From contig PHBZ01000008.1 of the NCBI GenBank assembly GCA_002840755.1, positions 81,196 through 145,195 of the forward strand: a stretch of 64,000 bases of DNA. The letters are read 5' to 3'. The position numbers were made by a program, and so were the translations under genes. The notes under the pieces were generated by a model. That model worked only from the letters and a program-made list of their open reading frames with translations. It was not told the DNA's origin and ran no database searches. This document shows positions 34,122 to 42,121 of the stretch, piece after piece (the stretch's first letter is position 1; each line of letters begins with the position of its first letter). This DNA is from Chloroflexi bacterium HGW-Chloroflexi-10. Its GTDB lineage: Bacteria; Chloroflexota; Anaerolineae; Anaerolineales; Anaerolineaceae.

Positions 34122-34472
34122 CTATTGCCGGAGAATCTTCTCCATAGCTTTTCCTTTTGCAAGCTCATCAATCAGCTTGTCTAAATAGCGTATTTTTTGC
34201 ATCAACGGATCTTCTATTTCTTCCACGCGCACACCACACACCACGCCTTTGATAAGCGAACTGCTTGGATGAAAAGCTGGGGCTTGAGCAAAAAAGGTTT
34301 CAAAATCGTTTCCCTGTTCAATTTGCTGCTCTAATCCCGCTTGGTTATAGCCAGTCAACCAGCAGATTATTTGGTCAACTTCTTCTTTCGTGCGATTTTT
34401 GCGTTCCGCTTTTTCAACATATAGCGGATACACCCCTGCAAATTTTGTCGCGAAAATTCGATGGTTAGTCAT
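34122..34472 (-). CDS. DUF2200 family protein
   Basis: 116 residues. The sequence [42 protein letters not shown] and [53 protein letters not shown] are diagnostic of DUF2200, a small uncharacterised family. CGGAGG lies upstream of the start. An ACCCAAC motif (34523-34529; GTTGGGT on the coding strand) lies about 50 bases upstream of the ATG. Confidence 0.88.
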   Translation of the reverse strand: MTNHRIFATKFAGVYPLYVEKAERKNRTKEEVDQIICWLTGYNQAGLEQQIEQGNDFETFFAQAPAFHPSSSLIKGVVCGVRVEEIEDPLMQKIRYLDKLIDELAKGKAMEKILRQ

Positions 34473-34544
34473 TTTTATTCCTCCGGTGGGTCGAGGCCTG
34501 ATACGTACGCTGTTTTCAGTGTACCCAACAATTAATTATACGGG

Positions 34545-34660
34545 AATCTGGTGCATAGTGCTCCGGCGCGTAGCGTCGGGCGGCTTTTGCATTGAAGATA
34601 TGTTTAAAACACAAAGCCTCGCCGTTTGCGAGGCTTTGTGTACGTGAATCTTTCTGATAG
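34545..34660. repeat. Hairpins downstream of the RibD-type reductase gene
   Basis: An exact hairpin ACACAAAGCCTCGC (34610-34623) with complement GCGAGGCTTTGTGT (34629-34642) is present. To its left lies CTCCGGCGCGTAGCGTCGGGCGGC (34561-34584) with internal complementarity. Together with ACCCAAC at 34523 these could be parts of an attC-like folded site. The first hairpin could simply be a terminator. Confidence 0.55.
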
Positions 34661-34688
34661 TGGCAATACGGATGCAATCTGTTGGTCG

Positions 34689-35267
34689 CTACGCCGTCAC
34701 TGCGTATTGAAGCACTACATTTCCGGAGGCAAAGGACCTGCTCGAGACGAGACTGATCCCTCGCTGTTGGACATCTTTAAAGAGTTCCTTGCCCTTTCCT
34801 GCGATCACCGGCGAGACAATAAAGACGTATTCGTCAATCAGGCCGGCGTTCGTGAGCTGCTGTACGATTGTGCCGCTGCCCAAAATCATGATGTCCGATC
34901 CCTCCTGTCGTTTCAAATTCTGCACAGTACCGGGCAAGTCACTATCGACGAAGCGGGTGTTTTCCCAGCTGGAATTCGTCAAAGTGTGCGAGAACACAAC
35001 CTTGGCCATGTTTGTCAGTTCCTGCGCCACGGCTTTTAGCTCCCTGGGCGTATTAGGGTCTTTCAACATTGGCAGCCATGAGTGTTGAAACATTATGAAC
35101 GTTTTTGCCCCCAACAAAAGCGTGTCTGCCGGCGCGGATCCGAGTCCGTGAACAGCCTTGTCAACTTCCGGGTCCGGCACAAACCAATCCATCCCTCCTG
35201 TCATCTCGTTCGGGCTCGCGAAAAACCCGTCAATCGATATCCGATTCAGCATTACTACTTTGCGCAT
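34689..35267 (-). CDS. Dihydrofolate reductase-fold protein (RibD C-terminal domain type)
   Basis: 192 residues. MRKVVMLNRISIDGFFASPNEMTGGMDWF, DTLLLGAKTFIMFQHSW and the C-terminal GSDIMILGSGTIVQQLTNAGLIDEYVFIVSPVIAGKGKELFKD are typical of the stand-alone RibD_C/YwjB-YyaP reductase family. AGGAGAA precedes the ATG at 35267; a longer frame to 35303 is unlikely. It is presumed to be NADPH-dependent; the substrate is unknown. It is co-oriented with the AraC remnant upstream. Confidence 0.87.
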   Translation of the reverse strand: MRKVVMLNRISIDGFFASPNEMTGGMDWFVPDPEVDKAVHGLGSAPADTLLLGAKTFIMFQHSWLPMLKDPNTPRELKAVAQELTNMAKVVFSHTLTNSSWENTRFVDSDLPGTVQNLKRQEGSDIMILGSGTIVQQLTNAGLIDEYVFIVSPVIAGKGKELFKDVQQRGISLVSSRSFASGNVVLQYAVTA

Positions 35268-35350
35268 GTCATTCTCCTGTTTGGTCGAATTTATTGACAC
35301 CATAGTAGTTCAAAGCAGAAGTAAATACTTGTAAAAAAGCGTCGTCTCCT

Positions 35351-36184
35351 TCAAAGATAGGATGCCCCGGTATCGTCCTGGCGAAACTCGCTGACTTTTT
35401 GTGCGATGCTGGTTGGTGTCACCCACGAGAATGTCTTTATCTCGCGGATAAAGTGCGGCTGATCGTAAAAATTGAGTGCATAGGCTACATCAGAAAGTCG
35501 TTCATATCGCCCGGTATTAATAAGCTGCAGCGCCTCGTTTACACGTTTAATTCGGATATACAGTTTTGGCGGCATGCCTACAACCCGGGAAAAGCGCTTC
35601 TCAAACTGACGCTGTGAGATGTTAAGCGTTTCAGCAAGTTCATGAACGGAGATTGTTTCAATCCGCTCGTGAATGGAAGCCAGGCTGGCCTCTACAAGTT
35701 CGTCCCGCCGCATACCTTGCGCCAGTCTGGCAATCAGGAATTCGCTGAGAATCGTGATTCTCTCGCCATCCGACCGAGCTGAGACGAGCGGCTTCGTCAG
35801 ATGAGCGCCGCCAAACTCTTCTGGTAACCAAAAGCCGCCGCGCAATGTTGACGAATCGATGTGAAACACGCTATACAATGCGTGTGGCTTAAATGCCACT
35901 TGTATGCTTGAAAAAGGCCCTGCCGTGAACTGCATAACACTTGGCTCTGCCCCCAGGCCATGCATGAACAGAACCGGCACATTCTCAACTCGTGCGGATC
36001 AGGTTGAAATGCTTGAAATAGCGGAGCCGCCTTCCCCCATCTGAAACACGATTCCTGGCAATCCATTGGGACATACCTTTGTCGTCAGGGCTGCCGTCCC
36101 AGTGTGAACGGCTAACCGGATGCACTCGATATCACGGCGTAGTGCTTCCGCCGGAGGAAACACCGAAAAGGTGATCGTGCTCAT
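35351..36184 (-). pseudogene. AraC-type regulator interrupted by an in-frame UGA
   Basis: The frame from ATG 36184 gives an AraC N-terminal domain (FPPAEALRRDIECIRLAVHTGTAALTTKVCPNGLPGIVFQM). It meets TGA at 36001-35999 and then continues in the same frame as SARVENVPVLFMHGLGAEPSVMQFTAGPFSSIQVAFKPHALY to the AraC HTH (ISVHELAETLNISQRQFEKRFSRVVGMPPKLYIRIKRV, DVAYALNFYDQPHFIREIK). No base shift is needed, so a single substitution (for example CGA to TGA) explains it. The downstream piece alone has a GTG start at 35980 and could still make the DNA-binding domain. The start codon overlaps the stop of a small upstream ORF (TAATG). Confidence 0.85.
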
Positions 36185-36240
36185 TAGATAGACGCCTGTT
36201 TAGAGGTTTGACGCCGTTTTACCTGCTGATTTTTCGCCAT
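36184..36240 (-). CDS. Short leader ORF (18 aa) coupled to the AraC gene
   Basis: ATG at 36240 encodes MAKNQQVKRRQTSKQASI and ends TAATG, sharing a base with the AraC start. AAAAGG lies upstream at good spacing, and the extended -10 at 36272-36267 is 27 bases before the ATG. Either a coupling peptide or a start-region relic. Confidence 0.45.
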   Translation of the reverse strand: MAKNQQVKRRQTSKQASI

Positions 36241-36266
36241 CAATATACCTTTTGATTAATAAGCTA

Positions 36267-36275
36267 AGTATAGCA
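36267..36275 (-). promoter_or_regulatory. Recurring extended -10 promoter element
   Basis: Minus-strand TGCTATACT. It lies between the five-unit hairpin array on its right and the leader ORF plus AraC gene on its left. Confidence 0.6.
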
Positions 36276-36289
36276 CCACCCTCTCCCCA

Positions 36290-36716
36290 AGAGAGATGCA
36301 CTTGCCGGCCCGGATAGTTCATTCACAGCCAAATCTACCGCGTTAGTAAACTACAGAAAGTGTGTTTCTCTTTTTCCCCGCCCCCCCAGAGAGATGCACT
36401 TACCGGCACGGAAAGTTCATTCACAGGCCAAAATCTACCGCATTGGTAAACTACCGGAAGTGCGTTTCTCTTTTTCCCCGCCCCCCAGAGAGATGCACTT
36501 ACCGACCCGGAAAGTTCATTCACAGGCCAAAATCTACCGCATTGGTAAACTACCGGAAGTGCGTTTCTCTTTTTCCCCGGAATCCCCCAAGAGAGATGCA
36601 CTTACCGGCCCGGGACGCGCGCGCATTCACAGCCAAATCTACCACGTTAGTAAGCTACCGAAAGTGCGCTTCTCTTTTTCCACTGGAATCCCCCAAAGAG
36701 AGATGCACTTACCGAG
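36290..36716. repeat. Tandem AGAGA hairpin array, four full units and one half
   Basis: Units at 36290-36371, 36388-36471, 36487-36570 and 36590-36675, plus a left half from 36697. Period is 98 to 107 bases. Each unit has ends AGAGAGATGCACTT and AAGTGCGTTTCTCT (or near copies) that fold back on each other, a central CATTCACAG word, and a small inner stem TACC...GGTA. The linkers are C-rich (TTTTTCCCCGCCCCCC or CCGGAATCCCCCA). The array follows the stop of the CAP-domain gene. Confidence 0.9.
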
Positions 36717-36803
36717 GCGCAGATGTCCGCGAGGCGTTCGGTAATTTTTTGCCTGAAATGGGATGCGTCTGTTGGGATGTTCTGACCATCAAGCATTAAA
36801 TGC

Positions 36804-37499
36804 TCATTTACAAGGGTCCGAACTATAGACCATCAGACTACTGCCCCCAAATTGTCCTTGAGACGTAAACGTGCAGGCGTATAATTCTTGTGGCAATGCA
36901 GCATCCTGAATGGCTCTCCTCCCAAAGTTCACTGTCCAATAATGTCCCCAATCACTGCCAGGATCTCTAACATACCCAATACCAAAGTCCGTATAGCTGC
37001 TGGAGAGTATAAGCGATCTGTGCACTGGACTGTTCAACCACCAATTAACCATACTTCCAGTATTACCACCAAATCCCCACCCGATGATTTCTCCCCAGGT
37101 CGTCCAATTATAGCCAGCTTCTTGCATCCGCTGTCCACCATTGGAACCATCCGAACCGGTATGGCTGGTAAAATGCTGCTCAGCCATATCTCTGCTGTGT
37201 CGGCGAGCGGACTGTGTCAATTCGGATACCAGTGTAAGCGGTGAAAGCCCATTTGAGATTCTTTGTTGATTGAGTAAATTAGCAATGGACTGTTCGTTAA
37301 CAATATCATCAGGTGGAATAGGCGTGGCAGTTGTAGTAGACCCTTTGGCTATCAAGGGTAGATAGACGTAAGCTGTCGCTGTGAAATCAAAGAGCAGCGG
37401 AGATGCTGAACCTGTACTGGTGATGAGCGAAAGTAATGAAAGAAAGATGACCGCCGCCGCCACTACGGGAATGATATGTTTTCGTTTATTTGCATGCAT
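36804..37499 (-). CDS. Secreted CAP/SCP domain protein
   Basis: 231 residues. A basic N-terminus and hydrophobic stretch (about 10-32) form a signal peptide or anchor. The segment AYVYLPLIAKG follows at about 43-53, then a Thr/Pro linker. The CAP domain (about 70-195) has IANLLNQQRISNGLSPLTLVSELTQSARRHSRDMAEQHFTSHTG, GEIIGWGF and NSPVHRSLILSSSYTDFGIGY, with the two expected His and Glu cavity residues. Bacterial CAP proteins are extracellular; their activity is mostly unknown. The YLPLI motif resembles the C-terminal motif of the secreted proteins at 19269 and 22683. Confidence 0.87.
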   Translation of the reverse strand: MHANKRKHIIPVVAAAVIFLSLLSLITSTGSASPLLFDFTATAYVYLPLIAKGSTTTATPIPPDDIVNEQSIANLLNQQRISNGLSPLTLVSELTQSARRHSRDMAEQHFTSHTGSDGSNGGQRMQEAGYNWTTWGEIIGWGFGGNTGSMVNWWLNSPVHRSLILSSSYTDFGIGYVRDPGSDWGHYWTVNFGRRAIQDAALPQELYACTFTSQGQFGGSSLMVYSSDPCK

Positions 37500-37738
37500 G
37501 CGGTTTCTCCATATAAATTATTGAAGCCGGCCCCTGCCGTGCCTGTCATATTATAAAATACTACAGCTGGCTTGCGAATTAAGGATGGATGTCCTTCATC
37601 CACCGGTGCGGGCCACTCGCTAAGCTCGTCCAATTCTACTTCACCATATAGAGAATATTGGTCATGTCAGCTTCGCAATGACTGGAGATAAGGCTCCCTG
37701 CCAGGCTCAGCTAGACTTCGTGGACCATCTGACCAGCG
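37500..37738. other. Intergenic region with a repeat fragment
   Basis: No convincing gene. GCGAATTAAGGATGGATGTCCTT at 37574-37596 resembles the sequences following GCCCAAC at 40890 and 42833, so a diverged boundary element may lie here. A start-less open frame on the minus strand crosses it. Confidence 0.4.
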
Positions 37739-38128
37739 TTAGCGCTTCAACTTACGCCAGCCGCCGGCGCGATTGTTCGCAATAATTTGTTTGAACATCG
37801 CGGTGAGCGCGCGCCTGTTGATCATTTCGCCTTGACGGATGGCCACCGTGCGGGCAGTCTTGTTGTCGTGTCCGCCGGTGATAATCCCTTCGGGATCAGG
37901 GACGATAGCACCGTCATAGAGAAATATGTTGATATGATCCTTCGCCGCTAGAAGGGCGCAGATATTGCCCTGAAGCACAAAGTACGGGCGATTAGTGCGT
38001 TTGATCGTTTCGGTAACGTCTCGGTCGGCGGCGTGAATTAACTCGCGCACCTCGCGGCAGATAACTTGCTGCCAATCAGGCAGGCTATCGATGTAGGCAT
38101 CAACGCGTGGGTCGGCGGTGTAAGTCAT
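37739..38128 (-). CDS. DUF1801 domain protein
   Basis: 129 residues. MTYTADPRVDAYIDSLPDWQQVICREVRELIHAADRDVTETIKRTNRPYFVLQGNICALLAAKDHINIFLYDGAIVPDPEGIITGG is a typical DUF1801 pattern. The ATG at 38128 is preferred over in-frame 38149 by fit to the family start. The gene lies downstream of a hairpin array and the extended -10 at 38263-38268, with a conserved hairpin leader between them. Function is unknown. Confidence 0.85.
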   Translation of the reverse strand: MTYTADPRVDAYIDSLPDWQQVICREVRELIHAADRDVTETIKRTNRPYFVLQGNICALLAAKDHINIFLYDGAIVPDPEGIITGGHDNKTARTVAIRQGEMINRRALTAMFKQIIANNRAGGWRKLKR

Positions 38129-38162
38129 TATAAATCCTCTGTCTCTCACTCAACATCGCACC

Positions 38163-38371
38163 GAGGGCAAAATCGAAGCCAGGTTCAACAACCTGTAAGA
38201 GCGATAAGATGTTGCGAATTTGCAGGGTTAACCACCCTGAATGCAAATTCATTGATGAAATAAGTATAGCACTTGAATGAAGAATCAAGAGAGATGCACT
38301 TACAAGCCCGGGATGCTCATTCACAGGCCAAAATCTACCACATTGGTAAACTACAGAAAGTGCGTTTCTCT
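38163..38371. repeat. Long direct repeat, copy 1 (leader hairpin, promoter and first hairpin unit)
   Basis: About 210 bases are nearly identical to 40920-41128. The block contains GGTTCAACAACC, the hairpin arms GAATTTGCA (38213-38221) and TGCAAATTC (38242-38250) with inner GGGT/ACCC, the extended -10 (AGTATA at 38263-38268) and a full AGAGA unit. Similarity continues more weakly into the following units. Confidence 0.88.
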
Positions 38372-38562
38372 TTTTCCCCGCCCCCCCAGAGAGATGCACT
38401 TACCGGCACGGAAAGTGCATTCACAGGCAAAAATCTACCGCATTGGTAAACTACCGGAAGTGCGTTTCTCTTTTTCCCCGGAATCCCCCCCAGAGAGATG
38501 CACTTACTGGCCCGGGATGCTCATTCACAGGCAAAAATTTACCACATTGGCAAACTGCCGAA
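38288..38562. repeat. Tandem AGAGA hairpin array, two full units and one truncated
   Basis: Units at 38288-38371 and 38388-38471. A third starts at 38492 and fades out just before the stop codon of the lipoprotein gene (38567). The truncation suggests that unit insertion or deletion reached the 3' end of that gene. Confidence 0.9.
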
Positions 38563-38566
38563 TGAA

Positions 38567-39220
38567 TCAAGGTATTTGAACCTGCTCTCTGTCGAGAAAA
38601 CCATAGTTGGTAAAGCGATAAGTTGTAACTCTATGGCATTCAGAACTGGGATCCTCTTCTACTTGCTGAACCCAACTTTGTCCGGGCTCAAGCCAAATCG
38701 TCTGACCCCATAGTTCAACCACAATTGCTCCTTGACGATATACGCTAAAAATTGTGCCCAATTGATACTTAATGGTATAAGGGAGCGACTGGATCATACT
38801 CAACTCGCTGCTGATGCCGCCACCCATTGCACCTTGATTGCGATCACCATCACCGATAAAGCCTATAATATTTGTGGCATGTTCGTCAGGTTGATCGGAA
38901 ATCCCTGAAAAAGCATACAACTCACCCGATGAGTAATCGTATCCTGGAAAATCAATCATCGCAGCATCTGTACAATTTCCCGAACCGTCCCAGGTTCTCC
39001 AATACTCGACAAACAAATACTTGTCCACAGGCACTTCGTTTATTCCTTCCACGAAATCAGTAGCTGGGCGAAGCGTTGGGGATGGAGGAAGAGTTGTCTG
39101 TGTGGGTGACAGGTTTGCCGGAGCATCGGTAAATTTCGCGGGTTGATTGGGGGCTGGAACAGGTCCACAAGCTGCCAGTAGAATGAGTAAAATTACAGCC
39201 AGGTATTTAAACACACACAT
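38567..39220 (-). CDS. Putative lipoprotein
   Basis: 217 residues with lipoprotein signal MCVFKYLAVILLILLAACGP (lipobox LLAAC), a Pro/Thr-rich linker to about residue 50, and a globular domain of no recognised family with two Cys (CTDAAMID, SECHRV). The ATG at 39220 follows ATAGGAG; an upstream ATG at 39235 is less well placed. It has a GCCCAAA motif (39275-39281), degenerate relative to the GTTGGGC boundary, upstream. Extracytoplasmic location is inferred. Confidence 0.72.
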   Translation of the reverse strand: MCVFKYLAVILLILLAACGPVPAPNQPAKFTDAPANLSPTQTTLPPSPTLRPATDFVEGINEVPVDKYLFVEYWRTWDGSGNCTDAAMIDFPGYDYSSGELYAFSGISDQPDEHATNIIGFIGDGDRNQGAMGGGISSELSMIQSLPYTIKYQLGTIFSVYRQGAIVVELWGQTIWLEPGQSWVQQVEEDPSSECHRVTTYRFTNYGFLDREQVQIP

Positions 39221-39314
39221 ACTTCTCCTATCCATAGCAAATCAATCGCACATTCTTCTGCTGCATCAAAAGCTGCCCAAAGCTGTGCGTTGACCTGCTG
39301 GCGGGCGGCGTTTC

Positions 39315-40856
39315 CTACGGTGAAAATGTCTCATTCAGATTCTGCTTAACTTGACCAACATTTGGCTCCAAGCAAACGTGAATGTTTGGCTCGGAATTTG
39401 GAACAACTATAGTCTGTCCTAAAACAGGACCATTATCCGTGATTACATCAAGATGAAGTGGCTGAAAGTTGCACGATTCAGATTGAACCATAAGGACAGC
39501 CGCTGTTAGATCGAAAATCTCAGCAGTTTCAAGACCCCAGGTATTGAACATAATGTCGTAGAGATCTACAACCATATTGCCTTTATCATCACCTTGGCGC
39601 CATGGAAGGATATCTTCCTGACGTAATAGCACTTTGTTTGTGGCGTCAAGCGGTACCATATAAAGTTCCAAACCAGACTCGAATACTTCTTTTGCGGCTT
39701 GTGGGTCGGCTATGATATTCCACTCTGCAACTTGGTTATTAGAGTCACGAATCAGACCAGTTATGTTGCCGGGGACATACACCGCGCCACCCATGAAGTA
39801 AACAGCCGAAATATTACCCTTAATAGCCGGGTCAAGCTGGAGAGCCTGCGCAAGATTCGTAAAAGGTCCGCTCAGAAAAATAGTTACGGGTTCTGGAGCT
39901 TGATCAATAATTGAGACTGTCAAGTTAGGAGCATTCTGGAACGGATAAGTCTTGTCAGCATTCGGTAACGGATAATCCCAGAAATTGTCGCTTAGTTGAC
40001 GTAACCAATCAGGGAAAGGCGTGCCTCCTACCAAAGGCATATCCTGTCCTGCGCCAAGAGGAATATCACTAATTCCAAAGTTATCCAGCAAACACCCTAT
40101 ATGCTGTATGTACAATTTGGGGTGGGCTTCACCATAAGAAATGGTTATAGCTTGAATAGATAGTTCTGGATAACTTAACAAATAAAGAAGCGCTGCCATC
40201 CCATCGCGACTGCCGTCATCGTCATAGAGCAAGAGCATTTTCTTGGACGATGATATGGTCTCAACAGTCTCGGCAGGAGTAGAGGAAGTAATTAGCGTTG
40301 ATGTTGGCGGAACAGATGTGCATGTATCCGCTACAGTTGGATTGCTTGCAGGCGCACCGCTTACGGTAATCAAAGCCAACAACCCCCAGCCCACAACATT
40401 GGCTGCAATCCACCGACCAGCCTGGGACAATCGTCGCTGTAGGAAAAGCCATTGTGCGATCCCGATTGCCAACCCAATCACGAGAAACATCAGACTGAAA
40501 TTCAGGAAACGGTTTGTCTGGTTCAACCAGCCAGGTATGAGAAACAGCAGCATTCCAAGTAGCCAGCCTCCCGTGGTAGCGGGCACCCACCATCCCATAC
40601 GTGGCAGGTAACGGCGCAAAAACGCATATTGCAATGCGCCTGTCGCAAGACCGACCATGGGGAAAAAGGTGTAGGTAAACAAATAATCTTCCGTAATATG
40701 GCGCACCCCATTCACGTAGATGAAGTCACCGACCACCTGTGTAATTATGTTCAGGACGAGAAGATCAAGGAAAATGGCAAAGGGGATACATAAGAACGAC
40801 AGAACGATCCAGATGGGATAAAAAAACCAGCTGGGTTTTTCGTTATTCGTGCTCAT
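39315..40856 (-). CDS. Membrane-anchored nucleoside hydrolase-like protein
   Basis: 513 residues. The first ~170 residues contain about five hydrophobic segments. After a Ser/Thr-rich linker, residues ~200-500 match the inosine-uridine nucleoside hydrolase fold: LLLYDDDGSRDGMAALLYLL (metal motif), ITISYGEAHP, PVTIFLSGPFTNLAQAL and SAVYFMGGAVYVPGN, and EWNIIADPQAAKEVF. Nucleoside hydrolases are normally soluble ~310-residue enzymes, so the N-terminal membrane domain is unusual. AAAGGAG precedes ATG 40856. The motif GCCCAAC lies at 40890-40896 upstream. Confidence 0.8.
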   Translation of the reverse strand: MSTNNEKPSWFFYPIWIVLSFLCIPFAIFLDLLVLNIITQVVGDFIYVNGVRHITEDYLFTYTFFPMVGLATGALQYAFLRRYLPRMGWWVPATTGGWLLGMLLFLIPGWLNQTNRFLNFSLMFLVIGLAIGIAQWLFLQRRLSQAGRWIAANVVGWGLLALITVSGAPASNPTVADTCTSVPPTSTLITSSTPAETVETISSSKKMLLLYDDDGSRDGMAALLYLLSYPELSIQAITISYGEAHPKLYIQHIGCLLDNFGISDIPLGAGQDMPLVGGTPFPDWLRQLSDNFWDYPLPNADKTYPFQNAPNLTVSIIDQAPEPVTIFLSGPFTNLAQALQLDPAIKGNISAVYFMGGAVYVPGNITGLIRDSNNQVAEWNIIADPQAAKEVFESGLELYMVPLDATNKVLLRQEDILPWRQGDDKGNMVVDLYDIMFNTWGLETAEIFDLTAAVLMVQSESCNFQPLHLDVITDNGPVLGQTIVVPNSEPNIHVCLEPNVGQVKQNLNETFSP

Positions 40857-40919
40857 TCTGATGATCTCCTTTTGCTTTGCGTTATAGCTGCCCAACGAAT
40901 TAAGGATAACATGGCGGAG

Positions 40920-41128
40920 GAGGGCAAAATCGAAGCCAGGTTCAACAACCTGTAAGAGCGATAATATGTTGCGAATTTGCAGGGTTATTCACCCTGAATG
41001 CAAATTCATTGATGAAATAAGTATAGCACTTGAATGAAGAATCAAGAGAGACGCACTTACAAGCCCGGAAAGTTCATTCACAGGCAAAAATCTACCGCAT
41101 TGGTAAACTACAGAAAGTGCGTTTCTCT
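40920..41128. repeat. Long direct repeat, copy 2
   Basis: Nearly identical to 38163-38371. Differences in the hairpin loop (TTATT here, TTAAC in copy 1) leave the GGGT/ACCC stem intact but break the reading frame that copy 1 could encode. A structured nucleic acid is thus more likely conserved than a peptide. Confidence 0.88.
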
Positions 41129-41329
41129 TTTTCCCCGCCCCCCAGAGAGACGCACTTACCGGCCCGGATAGTTCATTTACAGGCAAAATCTACCACGTAG
41201 GCAAACTACCGAAAGTGCGTTTCTCTTTTTCCCGGTACACCACCCAGAGAGATGCACTTACTGGCCTGGGAAGTTCATTCACAGGCAAAAATCTACCGGG
41301 TTGGTAAGCTGCAGAAAGTGCGTTTCTCT
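41045..41329. repeat. Tandem AGAGA hairpin array, three full units
   Basis: Units at 41045-41128, 41144-41226 and 41246-41329; the first two begin AGAGAGACGCACTT, which restores a Watson-Crick pair with GTGCGTTT on the other arm. Confidence 0.9.
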
Positions 41330-41376
41330 TTTTCTCAAGTGATGACATGGTTGATCCATGTGCCTATAGGATTAGA

Positions 41377-41487
41377 TTATTGACAAATTGGGAGCAGGAA
41401 GAACTCAAAGCCAGAAAAAGCTCCTGAATCGTGCGACTCCCACACGTCGGCGGGTAGCAGCTTACGCCATTGTTGCGTTGTTTGCAT
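41377..41487 (-). CDS. Short ORF or gene remnant (36 aa)
   Basis: ATG at 41487 encodes MQTTQQWRKLLPADVWESHDSGAFSGFEFFLLPICQ. It starts 11 bases beyond the stop of the hydrolase gene. The composition looks protein-like, but no family or ribosome site was recognised. Confidence 0.35.
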   Translation of the reverse strand: MQTTQQWRKLLPADVWESHDSGAFSGFEFFLLPICQ

Positions 41488-41497
41488 GTCGATGCTA

Positions 41498-42064
41498 TCA
41501 ACCTGACATAGTCCCATCTCTGGTTATGTCCTCGGCAACATCAGCCAAATCATTCCCCAATTGATGCCCACGCCCAACGAATATGCGGACAATTGCCTGT
41601 GGAAGTTTTGCTGCATACAGCATAAGGTGGGCAAATGGTACTACTTCATCATCGCGACTATGGTACAAGAAGGTCCGGGGTATTGCCGGGAGCTTTGTGG
41701 CAAAGTCACCTGGTAAATTCATTTCGGGATAGTTCCAGTTTTCATCTCCACCAAAATATGGTGTAGCAAGCAGAAACAGGCCGGCAATAGATTTCTCGAC
41801 CTGCTCCTCGCTAAGATATTTCAACAGAATCGAACCGCCCACCGAGTGTGCCACTAGAATGACTTGATCGTCTAGGGCAGACAACTCCATTGCAATTTGA
41901 GCTTTCCAATCCGCATACCCAGCGCTTTCTTCAAGTGGCATTTTCGGATAGCGCACCTCATAGGCAGCCCCCAAGGTGTTTTGCAGTGATGCAGCTAGAA
42001 TTCCATCTTCCTCGTAAACGCCCTCTCCACCGCCGCCATGTATAAAGAGTATATGCTTGGTCAT
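41498..42064 (-). CDS. Alpha/beta hydrolase, RBBP9/YdeN type
   Basis: 188 residues. The start MTKHILFIHGGGG gives the oxyanion-hole strand, LVAHSVGGSILLKYL near residues 85-100 carries the nucleophile Ser (GHSxGG-like AHSVGG), PRTFLYHSRDDEVVPFAHL supplies the Asp, and VGRGHQL the His. This is the serine hydrolase family of RBBP9/YdeN. AAGGAG precedes ATG 42064. A GCCTAAT motif (42122-42128; ATTAGGC on the coding strand) lies 60 bases upstream. Confidence 0.85.
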   Translation of the reverse strand: MTKHILFIHGGGGEGVYEEDGILAASLQNTLGAAYEVRYPKMPLEESAGYADWKAQIAMELSALDDQVILVAHSVGGSILLKYLSEEQVEKSIAGLFLLATPYFGGDENWNYPEMNLPGDFATKLPAIPRTFLYHSRDDEVVPFAHLMLYAAKLPQAIVRIFVGRGHQLGNDLADVAEDITRDGTMSG

Positions 42065-42121
42065 CTTGTTTCTCCTTAAAGGTACTACCTGTCTGCTGTT
42101 CAATGCTGTTGTTATCATGCC

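Larger units (their letters stand above)
40857..41497. other. Intergenic region with boundary motif, direct repeat and hairpin array
   Basis: Holds GCCCAAC (40890-40896), the second copy of the long direct repeat (40920-41128), an extended -10 (41020-41025), three AGAGA units and a short ORF at 41377-41487. Confidence 0.7.

Noticed and set aside
36290..36716. CRISPR array
   Set aside because: The repeated part (~84 bp) is far longer than the variable linker (~16-20 bp), the linkers are similar C-rich sequences rather than unique spacers, and there are no cas genes.
36335..41186. Open frames inside the AGAGA arrays (for example RNALPVVYQCGRFWPVNELSG repeated on the minus strand)
   Set aside because: They are translations of the repeat units. 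The units differ in length (98-107 bp periods), breaking the frame between copies, and pairing rather than codon sense is conserved.
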